Origin: Stereocaulon alpinum | Taxonomy: Eukaryota > Ascomycota > Lecanoromycetes > Lecanorales > Stereocaulaceae | Reading direction: 5' to 3' | Length of the DNA: 46,609 nt | NCBI GenBank assembly: GCA_018257865.1 | Contig: JAEUBA010000143.1 | Coordinates: 1 to 46,609 of the forward strand | Shown here: one piece after another, positions 34,950 to 45,059 of the stretch | Layout of the letters: every line of letters begins with the position of its first letter | How positions within the stretch are numbered: the stretch's first letter is position 1 | Translations under genes and position numbers: made by a program | Notes under the pieces: model-generated | Told to the model about the DNA's origin: nothing | What the model saw: only the letters and a program-made list of their open reading frames with translations | Databases searched by the model: none

Positions 34950-36400
34950 TATTAGCTGCGCTTCTAGGGGTAGTTATTTACCTAGTAGCTAATTTTACTA
35001 TAGTTATTATATAGTAAGTTAGCAGGCGTCTTAGGGGAAGCTAGTACTACTAGTATAGGAGAAGGAGGATAAGGGTAAGAAATAGTACTCCTAAAGGAGA
35101 CTTAGTGATCTATATGAGGAGCTAAGATAGGGGTAGGTAAGGAGGGTTACTAGCTACTTATCTTAAGGATACTATAGGGATCTAAGGCTATCCCTATCTA
35201 AGGCTTATTTACTATTTCCTTAGACCTAATATTTTATATCTCTTAATCTAAGATTATAAGATACTTGTCTAGGGTACTATAGTCCTCGTTTATCTTATAC
35301 TTTTCTATATAGACGCTTCTCTTTAAGGCGGGAGAGATTTTCTTATATAGGTCCTTAAACTAACGCTAGGTACTAATCTTTCTAGTAGTCGCTAGGTAGG
35401 TAAACTTAACTTAGAAGGCGTTATAGGTTATAGATCCTATCTTAAGCTTATAGTATACGCAGCGAGCTAACTAGACGCAGTTATAGTCGAAAAAACGCTA
35501 ATCTAGCGCTTTTAATATATTAGCGGTAGTATATATAGGGGACGCGTAGGTTAGATCTATATATTAAAGGATTAGGGTTTTCGCCTCTTCTATAGTATAC
35601 TTATAATATATAGAGACTTACTTAGCTCTATCCTAAAAATTAGTAGGGTATTTCTCTATAAAAATCTTTATATCTATCTTCTATATATTATATTTAACCT
35701 CCCCCGTATAATTGCTAAAGTAGGATTGGGGGTATTTAATTTTTGATACTTTAATAGCTATCCCGCTAGGTGCGGGCTTAGAGAGGTAGTAATCTACTAA
35801 CGGCTAGAGGTTAGTAGTAAGGGATCTTTATTAGCGGGGATTATTCGGAGGTAGGGTTAGAGTAAGGGTAGCCTACTAAGATTAGGATTCTATTAAAGCT
35901 GTTATAATAATAGTAGTAATAATAGCTTACTAAGCTAGGGTAAAGGTAGGTATTTAGTTAGCTATCCTATTACTTAATAGGGGAATAGTAACGGTATTTT
36001 TAATAGGAGGGTTATCCTTAATATCCCTAAAGATATCTTCTAAGCTTAAGTCCTCTAAGGCTTCTAGTTTAGAATTCTTAATTAATAGTAGAGGATTATC
36101 GGGGTTAGAAAAGGAAGGTATAAGTACTAAGGATTAACTCCTTAAGGTAGATAGGAATCCTAGCTGGTTAGGGGGTACGCTTTAATATATACTCTTACGA
36201 GATAGTATACGAGTATAGTAGTACGCGTATTATTAGAGTTTTTCGAGTATAGGTATTAACGCGAAAGTGGTTAAGAGTTTCGAAAAAATAGGAGTCTAGC
36301 TTTCTCTAAGATATACTAATTATCTAATTAGTAGGTACCTACTTATTAAGTAGATAATACTCTTTATCGATAGGCAGCTTACTAAGCTTAGCCTTAGTCT
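34950..36400 (-). pseudogene. E3 gag with zinc knuckle, RIP-inactivated
   Basis: The knuckle at 34970-35011 (minus) reads Y-N-N-Y-S-K-I-S-Y-*-V-N-N-Y, exact CX2CX4HX4C spacing with all four ligands changed to Tyr. Upstream to about 36400 lies the capsid region, which I recognise only by position and continuity. The 5' LTR follows at 36457. Confidence 0.65.
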
Positions 36401-36456
36401 AGAAGAACGGGTAAGATATAACGCTTTATAGTAGAGGGGGTATTAGTCCTATTTTA

Positions 36457-36729
36457 TATTACGGCTCGCCTAAAGGTAATTATAGGAGAAGGCAGCTTTA
36501 AAGAAAACTACCTTATATTAGGATTTAGCTAATAGGCTACGCTTAGTATCTAGAAAATAAGACGAAGAAGAAAAGAAAGAGCTAGTAAGCTCGTAAGCCT
36601 AAATACCCCTAAGGCTAGCTCGCCGCTAGTCCCTATCCGGGAACCGTATTAACTAGTATACCAAGCTATCTCTATACTAATACGCCACCTCTATACTAGT
36701 AGCAGGGCCTCTAGATTAGGATCGTAACA
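36457..36729 (-). repeat. E3 5' LTR (273 bp)
   Basis: Partner of 30269-30541. Followed by the CTCTT duplication (36730-36734). Confidence 0.92.
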
Positions 36730-36734
36730 CTCTT

Positions 36735-39700
36735 CCGGAACCGAAAACCTTCCGGTAAGTTTTCCTCTCCGTCTTCTAAGATATTAAGGGCCTTCTTCTA
36801 TTACTTATCCTTAGTATAGGCCTCTGTTAGACGTTGCTTAAATCTATTATCTATTTCTACTAAGGTAGTATAGTAGCCGAAGACTTTAGGGAGAAGGGCC
36901 TCGCGCTTAGCGCTATTAAGTTAGATAGTTACGCTGTAAAGGTAGTCTAGAATATCAGCCTTTTTAGCTACTAGTATATTAACTTACGCCTCTAGGCGCG
37001 AAAGGGCGTCTAGTACTATATTAGAGGCCCCTAATTTATACCTAATTAATAGATTAAAGGAGGAAAGATATTAGGACGCCTAGACTAGGCGGAGGTTAAG
37101 CTTATCTATTAAGGACGTAGAGAGAGAAGTCTACCTTAAAATTAAAATAGCCGCAGAATAATTAGTATAGATAATAGCGGGGGACTTTTTAGTAGAATTA
37201 ATTATATACCTAATCTTCTTAACCGTCTATATAATACCTACCACTTCCAGTTCGGTTAGCTAGTAGTTACGTTCGGCAGTATTAATATTTCTATTAAGGA
37301 ATATAATAGGTTATACTAAAGTTCTTCTAGTATCGTTATTATCCGACTTATAATAGACTATAGCAGTAAATCCCTAGACCTTAGATATATCTAAATTAAT
37401 ATAGAGTTACCGATTCCGGTCGTAATATATAAGGAAGGTAGGAGACTTAAAGGCGTCTTAGAGGTCGCAGAAAGCTTTAAGTTCCTCTACGGTAGGTTTA
37501 TAGTATAGACGACTTAATAGCCGCTTATAGGATAGACCTAAAAGCTACTTCGCAGTAGGCTTTACTGCGGGGGTAGCAGGGCCGCCGAAGCCTCTAGTAG
37601 GACTATTAGGGCTAGTAGGGGAAGTTACTAGTATATCTTAAGTAAGGTATATTTTGCGGTCCTATAATAGTTAAGCTCGTTAAGTATAGTAGGGAATATA
37701 TAAGCGAAGCTAACTAGTTAGACCTAAAAAGGTCTCTAACTACCGAAGGTTTCTGGGGAAGTGTAATATAGTAATAGCGCGAATCTTTTCGTCTACTATT
37801 AATATACCCAGACTATCGACTCGCTGCCCTAGTAGTATAATAGAAGGATAACCTAGATAGGATTTTATAGGTGCTAGGGAGATTCCTTTAGCTCGAAGTA
37901 GTAGGAAAAGCTAGTATAGGTATCGGAGGTACTCCGTAAGGGTATAGCTAAAAATAATAATATTATTAACGAAGGCTCTCGTAAAGGTATAGAGGGGACG
38001 TAGTATAGCGTTAGTCTACTACTATATATAAGGGGGAGATCTCTTATAGCCTATTAACGCTATAGTAGATTCTTCCTAGCCTTAATAACTAATAATAGTA
38101 AGCTTATACCGATCCTCTACCTTAACGCAGAACTAATAGAAATAGCCTACTATATTAATAGTAGATATAAATTAGTAGCTAGCGATAAGGGAAATTATAT
38201 TAGATTATAGGGGTAGAGGGTAGCTATTATCTTTAGTAATAGCGTTTAGCCCTCGAATATTAATTACTATACGTCCCTTCTTTCCCTATAGCGTTTCTCG
38301 CTAGATAACGAAATAGGGCTAGCTAAAAGAAGTAGGTTAATCTATAAAACGTAGTTTACCTTAAGTATATAGCTTATTAAAGGTATTATCTACCACTTAT
38401 CTATCTTTCTAGCTAAGGGGATAGACTTTTAAAGCTTTTAGCTAAGCCCCTACCTTAAGCCTAATAGGTATTTATTATTCCTTAGGAATATTAGTAGTCT
38501 TCCCTAAATCTATAAATACGTCCTTAAAGCTGGATATAAGGCCTACTAGAGTACTAGTAGCGTTATAATCGCCGTAAATAGTAATACTATTAGGTAGTAG
38601 ATATTCCTTAGAAGGGTCCGTCCGTATAGTAGACGAAGCTAAAGGAGAGGAAGAGGTCCTAAAGGCTAAATCGGATTAGTCCGGAATACGCTACCCGTAG
38701 GTAGTAAGAGATTCCGCTTTAGGCGAAACTATATAGCAGCTATAGCTATTATACTCTACTATAGTACCTAGCCTAGTATACCTTAAGAGTTTAATAGGAT
38801 AAGAGGTAGTATTCTTAACCTTAACGAATAATATTATAGAATCGACGATATATATATAGACGCCTCCTTCGTGCCTAAGCTTATAGCAGGATTAGGGCTT
38901 AAAGAGGAAATCTCGGTTATTAGGAATTATACTATAGTATATAATAGGGATATCTATAACAGAGTTCGGAGCTAAAGTATATATATAATAGGTTTTAATA
39001 ACTTAACGTAGTTAAGAGTATAGCTTTACTACGTAGCAGATTAGAATCTTAATACTATTATATTAAGTAATTATTACCTTCTACGTTCTTAGATCTAGTA
39101 GGATACTATAATTCTTAAGCACCCCTATACCTATAAGTATATTAGCCTTTAGGTTATCCGTAATATATACTTCTATAGCGAGCTTCGCTATAGCAGGACC
39201 TTAGCTGTCTATACTATTAATATATAGGTTAAGATTAAGGAACTCTAATACTACTAAGACCTTATTACTGAAGCTGCGTACTAGTATATAAGATACTATT
39301 TACTTAACTTTTAACTCGAAGTCTAGTATATACTAGCGGAGGAATTCGCAGTCCCTAAGAGTAATAGGGTAGCTGGAATTAAGATAGATACTTAGCTTAG
39401 GGCCGTTAGGGCTAAAGCTAACGTTAGAGGTAGTATATTCTAAGCTGCGGAAGGTATAGCCTAACGGGTAGTCCTAGGACGGTAAGGCTAAAGACTCTAT
39501 AATATATAGTATAGCTGGTTTCGGATATACTAAAGTAAGAGCAGAAAACTATAGGCAGGACGTAGTAGATTCTGAAGTAGGTTTTAGGCTAGTAGAAGTA
39601 ATTTCTATCTTTATAGTATTCTAGTACTTATTATAGAGGTATAAGAATAAAGTATTATAAGAGCTAAAAGTAGCTTAATAGCGCTTATAATAGTAGTATA

Positions 39701-40000
39701 TCTCTATTAAGATAGCGATAAAGTTAACGTCTATATCCTTATAGCTAGTATACTTATTAGGTACCTCTAAATAAAATATATACTATTCGCCCTTTAGGGT
39801 GCTAGCCTTATTCTCTTCTACCTTACCGTAGTAGCCCTGATCTTCCTTATACTAATTATATTCCTCGTTCTCTTCTATTACTATAGTATAGTAGGCCCTC
39901 TAAGGTAGAGGTAGCTACTTTCTGTCTTAACGAAAAGGCGGGATATTACTACGGTAAGGTAGAGTATTACTATATTAGCGAGAACCTAACCCGTTTTGCT
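36735..40000 (-). pseudogene. E2 pol part 1: protease, reverse transcriptase, RNase H
   Basis: One of the most readable frames in the window, with long stop-free runs. A candidate protease site I-D-S-*-G-P-A-I-A (catalytic Asp codon 39207-39209) is followed by N-I-L-I-G. Reverse transcriptase (about 38550-37600): N-S-Y-P-L-P-L-Q, the Y/F-x-D-D equivalent as F-V-N-N (37962-37970), then S-Y-L-G-Y-P-S-I-I-L-L-G-Q-R-V-D and E-T-F-L-G-L-T-S. RNase H (about 37480-36990): R-Q-L-Y-I-N-L-D-I-S-K, then D-K-L-N-L-R-L-V-*-A-S, then N-I-V-L-D-A-L-S-R-L. This matches a fungal Ty3/gypsy lineage whose RNase H has the long 'ILFLSRLL...ELEVAGLVW' style connection. E3 cuts the frame just after RNase H. Confidence 0.85.
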
Positions 40001-42230
40001 AGAGGATAGGCCCTACTGTAATTTAGCGAGATTAAGGAGGAGCGGGGAGTTATAGCTACTACTATAGGCGAGGCTAATAGGTCTAATAGCCTTAATAGCT
40101 TTAATAGCCTTACCCTTATACTAGTACTAGGTTACTATAAGACTAATTTTCTTAATAGCGTTACTAGTACTAGGGATTATAAGTATTATTCTAATAGTAG
40201 GAGGGTATAAATAGCTACTGCGGTCTATAGTTCTAGTTACTAGAACTAAAAGACCTAAACGACGAACCCCTTAGGTTATTATACTAACCGGTGTTATTAC
40301 TTTACTAAGAAGGGCCTTACGGAAGGCTTTAGCTACTAGGAGCCGTAGCACTACTATTTAGGTATATTTATATAGCCTTCTACTACTACTAATACTTCCG
40401 TCGGTCTATTACTGCGAGGAATTAGTTCAGCGTAGCAGCTATATCAGGGGGGTCGATATTAGATTAAAATTCTATATCTAAGCTATTCTATATTATATTA
40501 AGCTGGTTATAAATAATATCCAGCTTCGCTACCTTTACTACGCGTATAATAGCTATTATATACTCTTTAGGCTCCCTATATCAGAAGGTATCGTTAATTA
40601 TATATTTCTCTTTTAGTAATTAGGCTATACTAATACTCTTCGGTACTCCGAAACGCTCTATTAAGAATAATACCTATTCTTCTAATTCTTAGCTATATAT
40701 AAGTAGGCGCTTCTCTCTATTAGTAAGCTATAATATATACTATTTAAGAGCTTCGCTGCGAAGGTATAGTTATAAGTTCGCGCGTATAAGCTCTACCCCT
40801 CTTATATAGGCTATATCCTTAATTCTATTAATAAAAATTATTATATCCTAAAAGAAAGTTTCTTTTCTAGCGTATTCTATTCTTAGTCCTATATCTAAAG
40901 ACTTATTATTATAAAACGGATTAAAAAACCTAATATCTCTAGGGTTAAAGCGGGGACTCTAGGGGCTATTATTAGACTCCTTAGGGAGTCTAGGTACCCC
41001 TAGGGGTCCTTATGGCCTAGGGAGGCCTTAAGGGAGTTAATTCTCCCTTAAAAAGCGGGAGATAGTATTCGTAATTATTACCTTAATATCGATATTACTT
41101 AGTATCTACTGCCTGCTATTATTACCTACAGCACCGGAATCCGCTATATTGCGATATATCTCTTTAGTAGCCTAAGATACTGCTTAAAAAGTAGCAGGAG
41201 GTATCTCGTTATCTAATTACTAAGATAAATTACTAGTTGGTAGTATAACTATACTCTGTTAGAGGTAGTATTTAAAGGCCTTAACGTCTATCCGTAATAC
41301 CGTTTTATTAACTACTTAGTTATCCGGCTAGGCTACCTAAGGAGTAAAGCCTAGGTCTACGGAAGCCTCTTATAAAGCTAACCTAGTATAGGTTATCCGT
41401 ATAGATAGCTCTTATAAACGGACTTATTCCAGCTGAGGGTATACAGTAGTAATATTCCTAATAGTAGAACAGGTACTCTATAAGATAATGTTATAGTAGG
41501 CGTATCCGCTCTCTAAGAATAAGCAGAGCTAGTATACCTTAATAATAATACTGCGGGGCAAATCCTATATTAGAGGTAGTAATAATAATAAGGAAGCTAG
41601 CTTAGCTATTTCTTTCTACTAGAATAATAAAAGAAGTATAATATAAGAGTATAAAAGTAGGAAGTAATTAATAGGTTCCGGAAGGCTTTAGTAATAAGTA
41701 GTAAGGTAAAGAGTTTCTCTTATAAAAAGTAGGAATTTATTAGGAAAGTAAGGTAGGGGGTACTTTCCTTCTAATCTATAGTTAAGATATACTAAGCGTC
41801 CCTTCCTAATTCGGTAACTTATATAGTAAGATAAGGTAAGGCCTAAAAGGCCTAGTAAGCAGCTAGCCTAGCAGATACTATATTATAGAAGCTATAGATA
41901 TAGTATTCCTTTTCCTAGTAGATAGAGTCTTACAGCCCTACTACTACTATCTTAGGGCTCTATAGGTCGGCTAGGCGGTAGTTACTACGTCTATAGCAGC
42001 GTCGACCTACCGGCAGACCTACTAGCAGAAGGCGTTAATAGGAGGTAGGGCCCTGCTAAAGGCTTTAATAAGGAAGTAAGGTGGGTGCGGAAGCGTCTTA
42101 TAAGGGCTATTAGGGTCTTCGCGAACTAAGCTCTAAAGCTCTAGAGCTCCGGAGCTTCTAACGGAAGAAAGGGCGGAGGTAGGCTGGATTTAGTGCTATA
42201 AAGACAGCTATTAGTATATAAGACGATCGA
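40000..42230 (-). pseudogene. E2 gag portion of a fused gag-pol frame
   Basis: The frame of E2 protease continues upstream (rightwards) without a shift through a Gln/Ser/Asn-rich stretch (about 40440-40100, for example A-A-T-L-N-*-F-L-A-V-I-D-R-R). I found no convincing CCHC knuckle. The first 2 kb after the 5' LTR contain Pro-rich text (about 42130-42000). No ATG remains to fix the start. Gag identity rests on position and composition. Confidence 0.5.
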
Positions 42231-42278
42231 ATAGTATCTCTATATATTAGTTTTGGCTACTAGAGCTGTTGCTACTAT

Positions 42279-42438
42279 TATTATAGCCTAATTCTATAAG
42301 AGTATAAGATAGTTCTATTCTTCTCTAGCTATTATACTACTTCTATTAGGTGCTAAGCTCTTAGTGCAAGCTAAGAGCTTAGTACTACGGTTAGACTAAA
42401 CCATAATAAAGGAATACTATAATAGAGGAACTATAATA
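42279..42438 (-). repeat. E2 5' LTR (160 bp)
   Basis: Equal in length to 26754-26913. Its hairpin arms (42350-42364 and 42371-42385) are the same except for one transition, which pairs as a G-T wobble in the folded form. Followed by GGATA (42439-42443). Confidence 0.9.
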
Positions 42439-42443
42439 GGATA

Positions 42444-43640
42444 TAAAAATATATTAAGGATCGTATTAATAAATATAATATATATATTAAGACGAAGTAT
42501 TTCTAATATAAGCCTTATAGAGAGTTAAAATTACTAGTAATTCTAGATAGTCCGTAGAAAAGTATTATATAAGATTTCGTTATTAAGCTCTTAAAGTTAA
42601 AGGAACGACTAATAGGTATATACTATAATACGATCTTAGTAATTAACGACTAATTAACTAAGATAGCGTATTTCGTACTATATAAGGAAGTATTAGATAT
42701 AGAAGATCTAGCGTACGCGTTCTTATAAATAGTAGTAGCTAACTATAGGCTTCTTAAAGAGATTATCTTAGACTAAGATAAGCTCTTCACCTCTAAGTTT
42801 TAGAGATTATTAATAGATATAATAGGAATTAAGATAAAGATAAGTATAGTATTCTATCTATAGACTAATAGTTAGACGGAAAGAACTAACTAAATGCTAG
42901 AATAGTATCTTTAGTATTATATTAACTACTAATAAGACGATTAGATATCCTATCTACTAGTCGCGTAGCTAGTATATAATAGATTATTATCTAACCTAAT
43001 AGGTATAATACTATTCCGGGCTAACTATAGTTTCGAACCTTATATAATATTACTACTAAAAGGGATTAAACTAAAGGCTTAAAGAGTAACTATTACTACC
43101 TAGGAAATAGTATAAATCTATTAAGAATTATAAAAGGATTTATAATTCCTAAGTAACCGCTTAGCGATATATTATAATTAAAAATATTTAAAAGGACCGA
43201 ATATTTCTAAAGGGGATAGGGTATATCTTTTTTATAGAAATTTTAAAACTAATAGGCCTAGTAATAAGCTTAATTATATAAAGCTAAGACCGTTCCTTAT
43301 AAAGGAATATAAAGGGGATATAAACTATATACTAAATCTCCCTTAGCTAATAAGAAAGTACTTAGTATTCTATATATCTTTACTTAAGAAAGTAGACCCT
43401 AAAATACTACTACGGACTATACCGCTCCTCTTAGATTAGGATAACGAAGAGTATAATATTAAGGAAATTCTAGATTATTAGGTTATTAAAGGAAAAAAGA
43501 GGTACCTAATTAAATAGTTAGACTATAATTAGTTAGAGAATATATAGGAATTACTATTAGTACTTAACTACCCTAAAAAGTTAGAATAGTTCTAAAGTTA
43601 AAATCCGCCGTTAAGGGATCCTACTTAGAAAAGTTAATTA
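42444..43640 (+). pseudogene. Gypsy 1 pol part 2: integrase core and chromodomain
   Basis: Resumes exactly where E2 cut pol and stays in frame after subtracting 15,690 bp. Integrase: D-F-V-I-K-L-L-K-L-K-E (first Asp kept), I-L-D-*-D-K-L-F-T-S-K-F (second Asp kept) and T-E-R-T-N-*-M-L-E-*-Y (catalytic Glu kept). The chromodomain at 43449-43590 reads Y-N-I-K-E-I-L-D-Y-*-V-I-K-G-K-K-R-Y-L-I-K-like text, ending in P-K-K-L-E. The expected aromatic-cage Trp codons are TAG/ATA-TAG. The frame ends at about 43635. A chromodomain would direct integration to modified histone tails. Confidence 0.85.
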
Positions 43641-44100
43641 TACCTATATTAAAGGATAAGAGGTTATTAGGAGCTTTAGAAGTAGTTACTTCCTTCTCCC
43701 TCTTCTCTTCCTTCTTAAGAAACTTAATATTTCTTACCTCTTATTAGACTATCTTTATTTAGTCTACCTCTATCCTTTAAATTTATTTCTATAGGCGAGA
43801 AAGCTTTATAAAAGCTTTATCCTCCTTACTATATAATTTAGTACGCTATTCCTCTATCCGTTTCTACTTAGGAATATTAAGTAGAGATAGTTTATATTTA
43901 TTACTACTATAAATATACTTAATATATTAGTTGGATACTTCCCCTATATAATATAGGAGGCCTAAGCTAGTATATCTTATATAAGAATATTTTAATAAGG
44001 AAGCTATCCTAAGTTTTAGGACTAACTAATAATAATAAGTAAGGGAGTTCGTTAGTTTCTTAATCCTTAGTATAAGGAAGAAATATTTAGGTTATTAAGT
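43600..44100 (-). pseudogene. Antisense frame of gypsy 1: small Cys-motif plus coiled-coil protein, RIP-inactivated
   Basis: Between pol and the 3' LTR the minus strand keeps one frame for about 160 codons, interrupted only by TAA/TAG. The N-terminal part carries Y-T-S-L-G-L-L-Y-Y-I-G-E then Y-I-K-Y and N-K-Y-K-L, positions where C-x6-C...C-x2-C...C would sit if TAY came from TGY. The C-terminal half is charged and heptad-like: E-D-K-A-F-I-K-L-S-R-L, then R-I-E-V-D, then E-V-R-N-I-K-F-L-K-K-E-E. This resembles, from memory, a family of small fungal proteins of unknown function with a Cys cluster and an 'RLRKQ' coiled coil. It runs tail-to-tail with pol and slightly overlaps its end. Confidence 0.5.
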
Positions 44101-44136
44101 TACTTTTAGGACAAAAATAACTAAATAAGGGGATTA

Positions 44137-44493
44137 TATTATAGGTAACCCTATAAGGTTATAGGTAAGGTATATAATAGGGTTAGTAAGTAAAGGATAC
44201 TTAGGAGAGGACTTAGTAATATAAGTAATCTAGAGTATATTAGGTAGATTATAGAGTAATATAATAGATATAGGGCTAGATTACTTAGATTATATTAGGG
44301 CTTAGTATAATTAAGGTAAATATATAAGGAAGGGTTTTCCTTTAGTAGAATGTTTTCTTATCTCCTTATATTTAACTTATATAATAGAGAGGAGTCTTAG
44401 CTAAAGATAATTTAATAACTATCTATCTCTATTACCTTCTAGTACTTAATATACTATATGATTTACCCGCAGGAGTTAAACCACCCCGTTATA
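44137..44493 (+). repeat. Gypsy 1 3' LTR (357 bp)
   Basis: Preceded by a purine tract (AAATAAGGGGA, about 44123-44134) and followed by ATAGG (44494-44498). Matches 20852-21208. Confidence 0.92.
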
Positions 44494-44544
44494 ATAGGAG
44501 AGTCGCAGAGGCGTACTAGTAATAGCTTTATATAGGGTGGTATC

Positions 44545-45028
44545 TATTAAAATATAATAGGTGGAACACTTGATTATCTAGCTAAGTGCGACTATGCGAG
44601 ATATATATAAGGGTTAGGGCTAAGCCTTAGTTATTAATAACTAAGCCTTAGGATATCGAACACCCGAATTTTAATACTCCTACTTAAATATAGTACGCCG
44701 AATACTAGATATATTAAATTATAGTCCGCTAAAATAACTAATTTACTATACGCTAGTTACAACTGCTTTTTACCCTAAATACCTAGTATTTAGTAGGATA
44801 GTGGAGCTTATCTTTTATTACTACTACTAAAACTTTCTAAAAAATAGTAAAATACGGTTATTTAAATTTTTATTCTAATAATTATCTTATATATACTAAT
44901 TTCCTACTAATAGTTAGTCGGGTAGTATATAGGGCTAATAGATATTACGAAGTATAATAATAGCTTTAGGGATAATCTAGGTATAGTTACCCTAATAGAG
45001 TCGTATTCGCGCGCGATCCTTAGGGGTA
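44545..45028 (-). repeat. Copia 4 3' LTR (484 bp)
   Basis: Ends TATTAAAA (left) and CCTTAGGGGTA (right), next to CTCCTACT, the polypurine tract on the minus strand. It retains CA/TG near 44560-44610 and 44640-44665. Confidence 0.85.
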
Positions 45029-45059
45029 CTCCTACTAGATTTAGGTAGTTACTCCTACT

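Larger units (their letters stand above)
30269..36729 (-). mobile_element. E3: complete Ty3/gypsy chromovirus (6.46 kb) in E2
   Basis: 273-bp LTRs, TGTTACGGCTCGCC start and CGTAACA end, with an exact target duplication CTCTT (30264-30268 and 36730-36734). Minus-strand coding: gag (right), protease, reverse transcriptase, RNase H, integrase, chromodomain (left). A run of ten C at 30545-30554 is the polypurine tract on the coding strand, next to the left (3') LTR. It inserted between RNase H and integrase of E2 and is the innermost element found. Confidence 0.93.
26754..42438 (-). mobile_element. E2: large Ty3/gypsy chromovirus in gypsy 1, itself interrupted by E3
   Basis: 160-bp LTRs at both ends and an exact target duplication GGATA (26749-26753 and 42439-42443). 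Coding runs on the minus strand: gag at the right, then protease, reverse transcriptase, RNase H, integrase, chromodomain and a long C-terminal extension at the left. Without E3 it is about 9.2 kb. It has more surviving CA/TG than gypsy 1, fitting its younger position in the stack. Its reverse transcriptase and RNase H differ clearly from those of gypsy 1 and E3, so it is a separate lineage. Confidence 0.9.
20852..44493 (+). mobile_element. Gypsy 1: complete Ty3/gypsy chromovirus with two nested insertions
   Basis: LTRs of equal length (357 bp), TGTTACGGG...CCCGTTATA (an inverted terminal pair after one RIP change), and an exact target duplication ATAGG at 20847-20851 and 44494-44498. Removing LINE C and E2 with one duplication copy each leaves about 6.56 kb, normal for a chromovirus. 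Order: 5' LTR, gag, protease, reverse transcriptase, RNase H, integrase, chromodomain, antisense frame, 3' LTR. Gag is read in one frame and pol in the -1 frame relative to it, judged at the zinc knuckle and the protease site after correcting for insert lengths; the shift site itself is not identified. Confidence 0.92.
16568..44544 (-). mobile_element. Copia 3: second Ty1/copia family, minus strand, split by gypsy 1; 5' part off window
   Basis: Visible parts are the 3' LTR (16568-17849), the 3' region and pol (17850-20851), and 46 bp of the same element (44499-44544) beyond gypsy 1, after which copia 4 begins. Gypsy 1 is flanked by ATAGG at 20847-20851 and 44494-44498, which ties the two copia 3 pieces together. 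Its 5' half should resume beyond copia 4, right of the window. Copia 3 itself sits in gypsy 2 (junction 16567/16568). Confidence 0.75.

Noticed and set aside
40291..40332. Plus-strand C-Y-Y-F-T-K-K-G-L-T-E-G-F-S with CCHC-like spacing
   Set aside because: It lies antisense to E2 coding, keeps only one ligand, and the other changes would be transversions, unlike the Tyr ghosts elsewhere.
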